Source: JAWLFY01 sp964462125 (lineage in GTDB: Bacteria > Planctomycetota > Planctomycetia > Pirellulales > Pirellulaceae). Taken from it: a stretch of 31,785 bases of DNA. This document shows, piece after piece, positions 22,193-30,437 of the stretch. Below the pieces are notes generated by a model, which saw only the letters and a list, made by a program, of their open reading frames with translations, was not told the DNA's origin and did not search any database. The translations under genes were made by a program, and so were the position numbers. The stretch covers positions 1 through 31,785 of the forward strand of contig CAYWXT010000031.1 of NCBI GenBank assembly GCA_964462125.1. Reading direction: 5' to 3'. Each line of letters starts with the position of its first letter. The stretch's first letter is position 1.

Positions 22193-23683
22193 TCAATCGA
22201 TCTCGTGTTCGCCTTTGGCTCCGGCGGGGGTGTTGTCTTCGTACTGGGCTTCGGGGATTGCCTGGGTGTCCTTGGTGCCGAGCACATTGTGGTAGACGGC
22301 GAACTGCTGTTCTTCTTCGCTGACCTTCTTTGGCGCCGAGGTTTCGGTCACGTTGGCGGCATCGATGATCTGTTCGATCACCTTTCGCTCGACGATCTGA
22401 TTTCGGAGCGCGTCCATTTGGCCGTTCTTTTCCAACCGCGCCCGAACGCGACGTTCCGGCATGTCGCTCTGTTGTGCAATCAGCGCGATTTCTTGGTCGT
22501 AATCCTCGGGGGACGCGTCGATCTTTTCTTCCTCGGCGATCTGTTCGAGGATGAAGTGCTCGCGGAGGGCCGATTCGGTGGTGGTGCGGGCGTTTTGCCG
22601 CAACACATTCACGTACCGTCGGATCGAGTCCTCGTCGAAACCGCTGCGGCGCAGTTCGAGGATTTTTCGTTCCAGCTCCCGCTCGGTTTGACGGCGGACC
22701 ATGTCGGGGGGCAGGTCGAATTCGGCCGCCCCGGCCAGCAACTCGACCACTCGCTCGCGAACCGCTTGTTGGGTGCGATAGTTCGCTTGGCGCTCGAGCG
22801 ACTGGCGGACGAAGCTGCGGAGTTCCTCTTCGGATTCGAAGTCGCCCAGATCTTCCAAGAGCGCCGCGGTGATCGGCGGATTTTCCCGCTTGAACACTTC
22901 GACGACATCGATGGAGGCATCGATTTCCTTCCCTCGGTACTCCTCCTCGGCGTGGCCTTCGCTGATCTTGACCTTCCCGACGCGGGATTCGCCCTCGCGG
23001 ACTCCTTCCATCAGGGAGCCGAAGTCCTCGATGGTGCCGTCGGAGAAACTGAGCTGGGGCCGCAGTGTGACCCGTTCCTCATCCATTTCGGAGAGGACCC
23101 GATCACCGTCTCGGAAGGTCGCGGTGATCAGCAGTTGGTCGCCGGCTTCGGCGGGCTCGTCGGTCGGTTCGAGCGTGGCGTAGCGGGCCAAGGCGCGGCC
23201 GAGCGCCTCATCGATCTCTTCCTCGGTGATTTCCTCGACCGGCTTGGTCAACTCGAGTCCCTTCCACTGCGGGGTGGAGAATTCGGGACGGACCTCGATG
23301 GTGAACTGGAACTTGAAGTCTCCGTCACCGGGGGAGTCGATCGACTCGTAGTCAAAAGTCGGCTCACTGATTGCGGAGAACTGGTCTGAATCGGTCACCT
23401 GGGAGAGGCTGTCCATCAGCAGCGAGCCTTTGACCTGTTCGGTGACCCGGTCGCGGAACTGTTTTTCGACCAACTTCCGGGGGGCGCGGCCGCTGCGGAA
23501 ACCGGGAACGGTCGCCTCCGGCACCAGTTCGTCGTACGCCTCTCGGAAGTATCGCTCGACTTCCGCTTCCGGGACCGTGACGACGATTTCGCGGCGGCAC
23601 GCCTCGGGGCTTTCGACCTTCACGTCGAGTTGCAGGGGCGGTTTCTCGCTGGCGCCTTGGTCGGGTTGGGCTGAGGTGGACAT
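22193..23683 (-). CDS. tig: Trigger factor, ribosome-associated chaperone
   Basis: Trigger factor binds near the ribosomal exit tunnel and shields nascent chains; it also has peptidyl-prolyl isomerase activity. The protein has 496 residues. The N-terminal domain contains the ribosome-docking signature as VPGFRSGRAPRKLVEKQF (Gly61-Phe-Arg-Ser-Gly-Arg-Ala-Pro68). The central FKBP-like domain follows, from about 165 (AEAGDQLLITATF... SFSDGTIEDFGSLMEGVREG) and the helical C-terminal substrate-binding arms occupy about 270-450 (for example VRERVVELLAGAAEFDLPPD and the LREHFILEQIAEEEKID segment). The tail after 455 is acidic and flexible, longer than in E. coli (432 residues). The neighbouring tRNA and fatty-acid gene are divergent; no clpP/clpX is next to it inside this window. 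The long N-terminus before EACRREIVVTVPEAEVE is usual in planctomycetes as far as I know. Confidence 0.94.
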   Translation of the reverse strand: MSTSAQPDQGASEKPPLQLDVKVESPEACRREIVVTVPEAEVERYFREAYDELVPEATVPGFRSGRAPRKLVEKQFRDRVTEQVKGSLLMDSLSQVTDSDQFSAISEPTFDYESIDSPGDGDFKFQFTIEVRPEFSTPQWKGLELTKPVEEITEEEIDEALGRALARYATLEPTDEPAEAGDQLLITATFRDGDRVLSEMDEERVTLRPQLSFSDGTIEDFGSLMEGVREGESRVGKVKISEGHAEEEYRGKEIDASIDVVEVFKRENPPITAALLEDLGDFESEEELRSFVRQSLERQANYRTQQAVRERVVELLAGAAEFDLPPDMVRRQTERELERKILELRRSGFDEDSIRRYVNVLRQNARTTTESALREHFILEQIAEEEKIDASPEDYDQEIALIAQQSDMPERRVRARLEKNGQMDALRNQIVERKVIEQIIDAANVTETSAPKKVSEEEQQFAVYHNVLGTKDTQAIPEAQYEDNTPAGAKGEHEID

Positions 23684-23902
23684 CCTTCGACAGACCTCGG
23701 AAATCGGTTGTTTGGTGGGGGCGGTGGGGGACTTGACGTTGAGGCCGCACGCCCATGGCGGAGACGCAACTCAGTACAAGGACATTGACCGAAGCTTGGA
23801 AGTTTAGCGGGGATCGCTCGCCGACAGCAAGCCGTCTGCGCTGCACACCCTCCCCTTTCTCCGGCGTCGCGGGGAGGGGGCGAAGATTGTTTTGGGGGAC
23901 CC

Positions 23903-23930
23903 TTGCCAGTCTCTGCGGAAAGGCTAAACT
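23903..23930 (+). promoter_or_regulatory. Sigma-70-like promoter for tRNA-Gly
   Basis: TTGCCA (23903-23908) and TAAACT (23925-23930) are separated by 16 nt and end 14 nt before the mature tRNA start, a sensible distance for a tRNA promoter. The rest of 23684-23902 holds nothing I recognise. Confidence 0.55.
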
Positions 23931-23944
23931 TGCCACAAAACGAT

Positions 23945-24017
23945 GCGGCTGTAGCTCAGTTGGCAGAGCATCACGTTGCCAACGTGATTGTCGTGGGTTC
24001 GAATCCCATCAGCCGCT
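23945..24017 (+). tRNA. tRNA-Gly (anticodon GCC)
   Basis: A full cloverleaf is visible. The acceptor arms GCGGCTG and CAGCCGC pair perfectly and are followed by discriminator T. The D arm is GCTC-AGTTGGCA-GAGC. The anticodon stem is TCACG/CGTGA around the loop TTGCCAA, giving anticodon GCC. The T arm is GTGGG-TTCGAAT-CCCAT with one G-T pair. CCA is not encoded. Confidence 0.97.
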
Positions 24018-24321
24018 CTTGCTCCATCAGCCCCTCCTCTGTCGGGGTCTTGACTCCGGAGCGACGGAAGCGGATTGCGGACACCCGGCACCGATCCAAG
24101 GGGCGGCGATCCCCTGAGCGCGATCCGATAAGTGGCCGTCTAATGCGTCGCCCTTTTTATGTGCACCGGGGCGCGCCGCTTGCCTGCGGTTGCGACGCCG
24201 CTTGCCGCGGGTGTGACGTGGTTGCTACGCTTTTGCTCAGCATCCCGAATCGAGCCCGGTATCCGTTCGCCACGCCACCGGGCCCGCCGTCGCCCCCGGT
24301 CGACCGGTTTGCCGGTCGAGA
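24018..24321. other. Intergenic region upstream of the KAS III-like gene
   Basis: About 304 bases with no gene. It holds the promoter of the following operon, although no clear -35/-10 pair stands out. The notable structure is a perfect hairpin at its end: TCGACCGG (24300-24307), loop TTTG, CCGGTCGA (24312-24319), only 2 nt before the ATG. Confidence 0.5.
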
Positions 24322-25338
24322 ATGGAACGCCCTGTGCCGTACGCCCAACTCGGTCCGATCGCCGTTCACCTGCCCGAGCGTGTCGAGACCAACGAGATGC
24401 TTCAGGAACAATTCCCCCGCTGGGATTTAGGGCTGATCGAGGCTAAGACGGGGATCTCCCAGCGCCACATCGCCGGTGAACGGGAGACCGCGTCGGATCT
24501 GGCGGTGGCGGCTTGCGAGCGACTGTTCACCGAGCAGGCGATCCCGCGGGAGTCGATCGATTTCGTGTTGTTTTGCACACAGACCCCCGATTACCCGCTG
24601 CCGACAACGAGCTGCCTGATCCAAGATCGCTTGGGGCTGCGAACCGGGTGCGGGGCGCTCGATTTCAATCTGGGCTGCAGCGGCTACGTCTATGGATTGG
24701 CGATGGCGGACGGTCTGATTCAGAGTGGGGTGGCGAAGCAGATTTTGTTGCTGACCGCGGAGACGTACAGTAAGTACATCGACGCGGAGGACCGTAGTTT
24801 GAGGACCATCTTTGGCGACGCCGCGGCGGCAACGCTGGTGTCAGCCGCCGAGGAGCCCACGTTGTGGGGATTTAAGTTCGGCAGTGACGGCAGCGGTGGC
24901 GACTTGTTGTTGGTCGGCGATGGGGGAGGCCGGCCCGCCGAGGATGCCGTTCGCCCCCGACATCGGAAACGGTGGCGCAGCCGGTTGTACATGGATGGTC
25001 CGAGCCTGATCAACTTCACCGTCGAGGCGGTCCCGCGGCTGGTCGAGGAGATCCTGGAGGAGAACGGTCTGACCGATGCCGACATCGACCGTTACCTGAT
25101 GCATCAGGCGACCTGGAAAATGCTCGACCAGCTGCGGGTGCGAATGGGGGTTTGCGAGAGGCGGCTGCCGATCGATTTGGCCGACCTCGGCAATACCGTC
25201 TCCTGCACGTTGCCGATTTTGATCGACCGGGTCAGAAAGCGGGGTGAGTTGAGCGGGGAATCGGTTAACATGCTGGTAGGCTTCGGGGTCGGTTTGTCCT
25301 GGGCCGGTTGCCTTTGGAAAGACTCCTTGGCAGGCTGA
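24322..25338 (+). CDS. 3-oxoacyl-ACP synthase III (FabH/KAS III-like)
   Basis: A 338-residue thiolase-fold condensing enzyme that would start fatty-acid (or a related acyl) chain synthesis from acyl-CoA and malonyl-ACP. The catalytic triad is intact: Cys119 in DFNLGCSGYVYGL, His261 in LMHQATWKMLDQL and Asn291 in LADLGNTVSCTLPI. FGDAAAATLV and the C-terminal GFGVGLSWAG are also typical. No fatty-acid genes adjoin it, so a specialised KAS III (odd acyl starter or secondary metabolite) cannot be excluded. The start at 24322 has no good Shine-Dalgarno and a hairpin lies just before it; a GTG at 24334 with GGA about 8 nt upstream is an alternative. It leads a co-directional run through 29365. Confidence 0.9.
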   Translation: MERPVPYAQLGPIAVHLPERVETNEMLQEQFPRWDLGLIEAKTGISQRHIAGERETASDLAVAACERLFTEQAIPRESIDFVLFCTQTPDYPLPTTSCLIQDRLGLRTGCGALDFNLGCSGYVYGLAMADGLIQSGVAKQILLLTAETYSKYIDAEDRSLRTIFGDAAAATLVSAAEEPTLWGFKFGSDGSGGDLLLVGDGGGRPAEDAVRPRHRKRWRSRLYMDGPSLINFTVEAVPRLVEEILEENGLTDADIDRYLMHQATWKMLDQLRVRMGVCERRLPIDLADLGNTVSCTLPILIDRVRKRGELSGESVNMLVGFGVGLSWAGCLWKDSLAG

Positions 25339-25403
25339 GCGTTAATGCCTCCGCGGTCGGATGCTCCGGAGGATTCGTCCCCAACAGACTCGGGGTGCCG
25401 ACG

Positions 25404-26063
25404 ATGACAACCAATCTTTCCGGGCGACTTCTGATCGCCTCCCCGTATTTGACCGACGGCAACTTTCTCCGCTCGGTGGTCTTCATGATCCGACACGATG
25501 AAGAGGGAGCTTTTGGTTTGGCCATCAATCGTCCCACGACCACCCGGGTGCGCGACGTGGTCGGTGTCACGGGGCTGAAAGGGCAACAGCGCGAGGACGA
25601 TTTGATTTTCCGGGGCGGTCCGGTCGAAGGGCCGTTGCTGGCGCTGCACGATCTGGCCGGCGTCGGCGAACCTTGCGGCGCGACCGGTGAATTGGGCCAG
25701 CCGGAAGAGAAGCCGTCGGGGGCAACGTGCACCGTCCATCATCATCCCAACGAATCGTGGGGGTCGATGTCGATTGAGCTCGGCAATCCGCCGGCTTGGT
25801 TGACCGCCGATGACGACCATTTGCGGATCTTGTTGCACCGTCCTGACGCCCGCGTCCGCTACGTGGCCCACTACAGCGGTTGGGGCCCCGGGCAGCTGGA
25901 CGACGAATTGCAAGTCGGCGGTTGGCTCGTCGGGGACGCCGACCCGGATGTTCTGTTCGGCGACGTCGACGCCGCTTGGCATACGGCGGTACGGCATTGT
26001 GGGTACGACATCATGCGTCAGATCGTTCCTGGAATTCGTTCCGGGGATCCTGAGCGGAATTGA
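25404..26063 (+). CDS. YqgE/AlgH family protein (UPF0301)
   Basis: A 219-residue cytoplasmic protein. It has the family layout: LSGRLLIASPYLTDGNFLRS, VVFMIRHDEEGAFGLAINRP, IFRGGPVEGPLLALHD, then RVRYVAHYSGWGPGQLDDEL and GGWLVGDADPDVLFG. The biochemical role of this family is not established; members often sit near DNA-metabolism or regulatory genes. The insert between residues about 100 and 145 (GEPCGATGELGQPEEKPSGA) makes it slightly longer than the typical 185-190 residues. ATG 25404 is chosen because the fold starts there; the open frame upstream reaches into the KAS III gene. It lies 65 nt after KAS III and 21 nt before the phosphatase. Confidence 0.9.
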   Translation: MTTNLSGRLLIASPYLTDGNFLRSVVFMIRHDEEGAFGLAINRPTTTRVRDVVGVTGLKGQQREDDLIFRGGPVEGPLLALHDLAGVGEPCGATGELGQPEEKPSGATCTVHHHPNESWGSMSIELGNPPAWLTADDDHLRILLHRPDARVRYVAHYSGWGPGQLDDELQVGGWLVGDADPDVLFGDVDAAWHTAVRHCGYDIMRQIVPGIRSGDPERN

Positions 26064-26084
26064 AGCGGCGGAGGATCCGGCGCG

Positions 26085-26867
26085 ATGCGGCGTATTGTCA
26101 TCGGTGACATTCATGGTTGCGGCAAGGCGCTGCGCACGGTCTTGGAAACGATCGCCCCGTCGCGCGACGACGAACTGATATTTCTGGGCGATTATGTGGA
26201 CCGGGGGCCAGACAGTCGCGACGTGGTCGACCAGTTAGTCGAACTCCGCTCCCACTGCCGATTGGTAGGCCTCCGCGGCAACCACGAAATCATGTTGCTG
26301 GGTGTCACCCTCGGTGGCCTCGACCCAGCGGGCTGGCTCCGTCGTGGCGGTGCGGCGACGTTGGCGAGCTACGGCGGTTCGGTGGCGAAGATCCCTGACT
26401 GCCACCTTGAGTTTTTCTCCGACCTGCGACCGTATTACGAATCCGATCGGCACCTGTTTGTCCACGCCGGTTACGCGCCCGAGCTCCCAATGGCGAAGCA
26501 GAACGAGGCGGTGACCTATTGGGAGCACCTCCGCCGGCCCCCGCCCTTGCCGCATTGCAGCGGCAAACGCGCGTTCGTCGGTCACACGCCCCAGCCGGAC
26601 GGAAACGTGCTCGACCATGGCCATCTGGTCTGCGTCGATACCTATTGCTTCGGTGGCGGGTACCTGACGGCCTTGGAGATCGACCACGGCGAGGTCGTCC
26701 AAGCCGACCGGCACGGCCACCTTCGCCGGAATCGGCAAATCGCCTTGGCGTCGCTATGGGACCGAATGCGGCACCAACTATGTTCCTGGTTCAAAACGGA
26801 CGAAGGGGCGCTGGAACGAGAGTCTCGGGTTACAGCGGCGGGGCATAGCGAAACTTCCGCCAGCTGA
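26085..26867 (+). CDS. PPP-type Ser/Thr protein phosphatase / metallophosphoesterase
   Basis: A 260-residue phosphoesterase with all bimetal motifs: GDIHG (Asp8, His10), GDYVDRG (35-41), GNHE (65-68), HAG (His127) and GHT (His167). It resembles the small bacterial PPP enzymes of the lambda-phosphatase/PrpA type, which dephosphorylate proteins or, in ApaH-like members, dinucleotides. It has a basic C-terminal extension (about 210-260, RHGHLRRNRQIALASL onwards) that goes beyond the catalytic core. GGAGG lies about 10 nt upstream of ATG. It is next to the histidine kinase and response regulator, 40 nt before the kinase start, so it might work in the same signalling route, although this is only suggested by position. 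Confidence 0.9.
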   Translation: MRRIVIGDIHGCGKALRTVLETIAPSRDDELIFLGDYVDRGPDSRDVVDQLVELRSHCRLVGLRGNHEIMLLGVTLGGLDPAGWLRRGGAATLASYGGSVAKIPDCHLEFFSDLRPYYESDRHLFVHAGYAPELPMAKQNEAVTYWEHLRRPPPLPHCSGKRAFVGHTPQPDGNVLDHGHLVCVDTYCFGGGYLTALEIDHGEVVQADRHGHLRRNRQIALASLWDRMRHQLCSWFKTDEGALERESRVTAAGHSETSAS

Positions 26868-26907
26868 CGCTCCTCCTCCTCCGCGTTTCACCGCCCGCCA
26901 GTCGCCC

Positions 26908-28290
26908 ATGACGGATCCTTTCAAGTCAGTATCGAACGGGTGGGAACTTCGGCGGGGGCGACCGCTGTGGCAGCTCGTTGGCCCGATGCTGATTGCCCTC
27001 GCGGTCGCCCTTGCGGTCGGCTTCGGGATTTCCCGATCTGGCATCGTGGCGATCACCGTTGCCGCCGCCGCTGCGGTCGCGGCGTTTGGCTGGACCGCGG
27101 ACCGGCGCCGAGCCGAGCGGGCCGACTCCCGCTGGCGAAATACCGCTCGGGATCTTGAGTCCTGGCAGCAACGCTGGCGGCACCTGCAGGCAGAGACCCG
27201 GCAGAACGCCTCGGTCCTGCTGCAAATGACCGACGGCGTTATCGTCCTTGCCCCCGACCGATCGATCCTGCTGATCAATCCCTCCGCGCGGCGGCTGCTG
27301 GGAATTGCCGACATGGACCACCAGCTCGGCCGTTCCTTCCACGAAGTGGTGCGGACGCCGGAACTCGTCACGGCCGTCCGCGTTGCCGCCGCGCGGCGAA
27401 CGCCCCAAGAGGTTCCGGTGGAGCTCAGCGACGGTGGGGCGGTGCGGCCGCTTCGCGTCCGCGTCGACTGCATCGAGATGGCCGAAGGAAGCAACCTGCT
27501 GCTTACGATCCGCGACGAAACCGAGGCGCAGCGGGTGGAGGAGATTCGGCGGGAGTTTGTCGCCAACGTCTCCCATGAGTTAAAGACTCCCTTGGCGGCC
27601 ATCAAGGGATACGCCGAGACGGTGGAGATGGCCCTGGAGGATGACCCCCAAGCCGCCGCCCACTTCATGAAACAGATCCGCCTTGAGTGCGTTCGTCTGG
27701 AACGACTTGTCGCCGACATGATGCAACTGGCCCGCGCCCAAGCCGGCCGCACCCAACTTCGGCTGGCGGAGCTGCTCCTCAGCTCGGTCGTCACGGAATC
27801 GATCAAGAGTTATCAGCCTGTCGCCGACCGCAAGCGGATCGAACTGAACTTCGATGGGGCCGGCGCCGACGCGACGGTCACGGTCGATCGCGAGGCGACT
27901 CTGACGATCGTCAATAACCTGATCGGAAATGCCATTCGGTACACGCCGGAGGGGGGCTGTGTTCATGTCGAGATCCGAGCGGAGTCGGACTATTGGGTAC
28001 TGGTCGTCCGCGACGATGGGATCGGGATTTCCGAGAGCGAGCAGGAGCGGATCTTCGAACGGTTCTACCGCGTGGACAAGACGCGAAAGTCGAACCCCGG
28101 AGGGACCGGGCTGGGGCTTTCGATCGTCAAAAACCTGACATTGGCCCAAGGGGGCGCGGTGAAACTCCAGAGCAACCCGGGGCAGGGCTCGACGTTTGAA
28201 GTTTGGTTGCCAGTTCTGGCCCGGGAACCAAGCGGTCAGTCGACACGCAAACTTCATCAAAGTTTCATCGACCAGGCGGGGGAACCCTGA
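26908..28290 (+). CDS. PhoR-like sensor histidine kinase
   Basis: A 460-residue membrane histidine kinase. Two hydrophobic segments (about 21-41 and 46-62) form a short hairpin with almost no periplasmic loop, as in PhoR. A PAS-like domain follows (about 98-205, LLQMTDGVIVLAPDRSILLINPSA). The H-box is FVANVSHELKTPLAAIKGYA with phospho-acceptor His223, then N-box NNLIGNAIRYTP (336-347), G1 DDGIGI (369-374), F-box FERFYRVDK and G2 GGTGLGLSIV (398-407). The absence of a sensor domain and the neighbouring PhoB-type regulator fit phosphate or envelope sensing. No pst/phoU genes are in the window, so the stimulus is unproven. Its TGA stop (28288-28290) overlaps the next ATG as TGATG. No clear Shine-Dalgarno precedes ATG 26908. 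Confidence 0.93.
   Translation: MTDPFKSVSNGWELRRGRPLWQLVGPMLIALAVALAVGFGISRSGIVAITVAAAAAVAAFGWTADRRRAERADSRWRNTARDLESWQQRWRHLQAETRQNASVLLQMTDGVIVLAPDRSILLINPSARRLLGIADMDHQLGRSFHEVVRTPELVTAVRVAAARRTPQEVPVELSDGGAVRPLRVRVDCIEMAEGSNLLLTIRDETEAQRVEEIRREFVANVSHELKTPLAAIKGYAETVEMALEDDPQAAAHFMKQIRLECVRLERLVADMMQLARAQAGRTQLRLAELLLSSVVTESIKSYQPVADRKRIELNFDGAGADATVTVDREATLTIVNNLIGNAIRYTPEGGCVHVEIRAESDYWVLVVRDDGIGISESEQERIFERFYRVDKTRKSNPGGTGLGLSIVKNLTLAQGGAVKLQSNPGQGSTFEVWLPVLAREPSGQSTRKLHQSFIDQAGEP
28252..28269 (+). promoter_or_regulatory. Pho-box-like direct repeat CTTCATC-N4-TTTCATC (speculative)
   Basis: Two 7-bp near-identical repeats are spaced by 4 nt (11-nt period), the layout of PhoB binding sites. 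They lie inside the 3' end of the kinase gene, about 20 nt before the regulator start. The bases encode LHQSFI, so coding constraint alone may explain them. Confidence 0.25.
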
Positions 28291-29054
28291 TGCAGGCGGC
28301 TCCACTTTCGACGATTATAACGCCGCAGTCGAGCACCGGATCAGCATCCTGTGAGGTCGTTGAAAGCATGTCGAATCCGAAAGTGCTGGTGGTGGAAGAT
28401 TACCAACCGCTGGCAGAAACCCTCGAATACCAGCTCCGGCGAGCCGGTTATGAGGTCTACCGGGCCGCCGATGGCCGCGATGCACTCGACCAAGCCCGGC
28501 GGGTCGCCCCCGAGGTGGTCTTCTTGGATGTTGACCTGCCGGTGCTGAGCGGGATTGAGGTCTGTAAACAGCTTCGCGCCGACCCGGCGACCCAGGAGTC
28601 CTTGATCCTGATGCTCAGCGCGCTCGGGGAGGAGTCCGACCAACTCGTGGGACTCGCTGTCGGGGCCGATGACTACGTCGTCAAGCCGGTGGAGAGTTAT
28701 AAGGTACTGCTGCAACGACTGAAGGCGTTGCTGCGGCGCCGCGAATCTGCTCCGGATGACGCGCAGGCGGTGACGCGCCAAGGAGTCACCGTCGATCGGC
28801 GGCGGTTCGTCGCCACCATCGGCGACGAACCACTCCCGCTGACCCGAAGTGAATTCCGATTGCTCGAAACGTTGATCCGGCAACCCGGACGGGCTTTCAG
28901 CCGTGGCGAACTGGTTGACGCGGCGCTGGGTGAAGACACGATGGTTCTGGAACGGACGATCGACGTCCACGTCCGAGCACTCCGCAAAAAAATGGGTCAG
29001 AAAGCCAGCCTGATCGAAACCGTGCGGGGGGTCGGTTACCGGTTCCAGGAATAG
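28290..29054 (+). CDS. PhoB-like response regulator (receiver + winged-helix)
   Basis: A 254-residue OmpR/PhoB-family transcription regulator. The receiver domain (about 31-145) has VLVVEDYQPL with the acidic pocket, the phospho-acceptor Asp80 in VVFLDVDLPVLSG, a Ser in MLSALGEE and the conserved Lys in DDYVVKPVE. The winged-helix DNA-binding domain (about 160-254) has PLTRSEFRLLETLIRQPGRA, then FSRGELVDAALGEDT, RTIDVHVRALRKKMG and TVRGVGYRF. I chose ATG 28290, which overlaps the kinase stop and has GGGG 7 nt upstream. An in-frame ATG at 28368 would give 228 residues, the usual PhoB length, and would remove a 26-residue low-complexity lead; it is a real alternative. Confidence 0.93.
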   Translation: MQAAPLSTIITPQSSTGSASCEVVESMSNPKVLVVEDYQPLAETLEYQLRRAGYEVYRAADGRDALDQARRVAPEVVFLDVDLPVLSGIEVCKQLRADPATQESLILMLSALGEESDQLVGLAVGADDYVVKPVESYKVLLQRLKALLRRRESAPDDAQAVTRQGVTVDRRRFVATIGDEPLPLTRSEFRLLETLIRQPGRAFSRGELVDAALGEDTMVLERTIDVHVRALRKKMGQKASLIETVRGVGYRFQE

Positions 29055-29164
29055 CGCTCGCCTGAACGGTGAATTTTCCCGGTACCGCCCGTTTTTTCTG
29101 TACCCCAGTGTCGCCGTCGCTCGATGGTTCCTGTGCCCGCATTCGCAAGCGCAGGAGGACCCTG

Positions 29165-29365
29165 ATGAGTGAACAATCGCTGACGCCCGAAGAGTTGATC
29201 TTGAGCATGACGACCGAGGAACTGGTCGAGTTGCTCGACGACATGGGCTTGGAGTCGACCCCGGAGGTCGCAGACGGAATCCGACAACTCGTGGCGGAAC
29301 TGGGGAGTGTCGAATCGGCTGTGATCGCGCTCACCGACGAACAGCACCACCGCCGGGCTGCATGA
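29165..29365 (+). CDS. Small acidic protein, unknown function
   Basis: A 66-residue protein, MSEQSLTPEELILSMTTEEL onwards, predicted mostly helical with many Glu and Asp and a basic end (QHHRRAA). AGGAGG lies 5 nt upstream of ATG 29165, the best ribosome site in this part of the window. It follows the response regulator by 110 nt on the same strand and may belong to that transcript. I recognise no family. Downstream sequence changes at once to transposase remnants: the same frame continues after its TGA into the IS3-type fragment. Confidence 0.65.
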   Translation: MSEQSLTPEELILSMTTEELVELLDDMGLESTPEVADGIRQLVAELGSVESAVIALTDEQHHRRAA

Positions 29366-29659
29366 CGCGTTGGTTCATCAAGCGACCAGCCATCATCCGT
29401 AAAGTGGTGTCGGCATTATGGCAAGGAGTCCAACCACAACGGCTCGATTCCCCGGGACCACTGGATCGAGGATTGGGGACGGGACGCAATCATTCGCTTC
29501 TACTTCGATCACCCGTATTACCCTCAAAGCAACGGCAAGATCGAACGGTACCACCGCACGATCAAGCACGACTGCATTCGCCCCAGGAGGTCGACCCTGC
29601 GGGTAGCACCCCGGGAAATTCACCACCACCCCATGCTAACTCCAGACCACGGAAACTAG
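29366..29659 (+). pseudogene. IS3-type transposase (rve integrase) 3' remnant
   Basis: There is no start codon. The frame ending at TAG 29657-29659 reads DWGRDAIIRFYFDHPYYPQS, then NGKIERYHRTIKHDCIRP, which is the C-terminal part of a DDE integrase domain as found in IS3-family OrfB; the Glu of NGKIER is the third catalytic acidic residue. Residues before about 29420 and after the CIRP motif no longer resemble the family, and the expected D-D residues and the rest of the element are missing. So this is a short remnant left by deletion. Confidence 0.7.
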
Positions 29660-29767
29660 TCGTTCCGCTGAACCAGTACAAGAATTTGCCTTACTTCGCC
29701 TGCCATCTCCAGGAGATCCCGTCGGGTGCAGTCGGCGATCAGCAAGGGGCATCAAGCGAAGGCCGAG

Positions 29768-30232
29768 CTACGGATCCCCGGGCGTTCTCCGGACTTGCCT
29801 TTGGAGCTCAGCAGCGAGACGCTGAAGCTCTTGCAGGGACATGTGACGGAGCGCTGCTTCGTCCAGCGGCTCGCCGAGAATCTTTTTGCAAGTCTGAATC
29901 GATCCGATCAGTCTTCCCTGCTCGAGTCCCTGCTTTAGGCCTTTCTCTAAACCCTCCTCGCGACCGTGATTCATCCACTGTTCTGCGAGCGTTGTCATCA
30001 GTGCTTGTCCTTGATTCGGAAACTTTGACTCGAGAATCCCTGCCAACTGTTCCAGCCGCCGAACATATTTTAGCAGCAACAACGCCGCCTGCGAAAATGC
30101 GTCTCCCCCCAGCCGTTCGTCCGGGATCTCACTCAGCTCGAACAGGGGGATCGAAAATCGGGGAACATAGCTCTCCAACAATTCGGCAAAACGTGCGACC
30201 GCAATTTGGTCGGTAACAATGAACCGAGACAC
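29768..30232 (-). pseudogene. Rpn-family (PD-(D/E)XK / transposase_31) protein, N-terminally truncated
   Basis: The minus-strand frame begins at GTG 30232 and encodes 154 residues. The C-terminus has the family's repeated Gly-spaced helix (MNHGREEGLEKGLKQGLEQG) and the final LDEAALRHMSLQELQRLAAE. The segment ESYVPRFSIPLFELSEIPDE with ALLLLKYVRRLEQL is the family's middle part. The N-terminal nuclease core with the PD-(D/E)XK motif is absent, and sequence upstream of 30232 does not restore it. Rpn proteins promote RecA-independent recombination; this copy should be inactive. It sits between two transposase remnants. Confidence 0.7.
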
Positions 30233-30266
30233 TGTCGGACGAGAAACGGCTGTTGTTGCATCCGCG

Positions 30267-30437
30267 TCGGTGGGCGACGTCTACATAAGTCTGATTCACA
30301 CTTGCCGGCTGGCGAGGATCGAGCCGCTTACTCATCTGACGGCGCTGCACGATAACGCGAACCAGGTGGACCAGGTCAAGGATGACCCATCAGGCTGGCT
30401 TCCCTGGAACGATCCTGGCGGATCAAGCTCGACCTAG
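30267..30437 (+). pseudogene. IS66-family transposase C-terminal remnant
   Basis: The frame reads SVGDVYISLIHTCRLARIEP, then LTHLTALHDNANQVDQVKDD and PSGWLPWND. This matches the C-terminal end of IS66-type TnpC, where a (M)SLIHTCELN...NPFDYLTAL...WMPWNY-like pattern is standard. Only about 57 codons remain; the catalytic domain is missing, so it is a relic. Confidence 0.65.

Noticed and set aside
22205..23389. Plus-strand open frame opposite trigger factor
   Set aside because: Shadow of tig; no start context and no recognisable protein.
29362..30216. Plus-strand open frame of 284 codons
   Set aside because: It overlaps the IS3-type relic in another frame and the Rpn relic on the other strand; its own product has no family-like segment.
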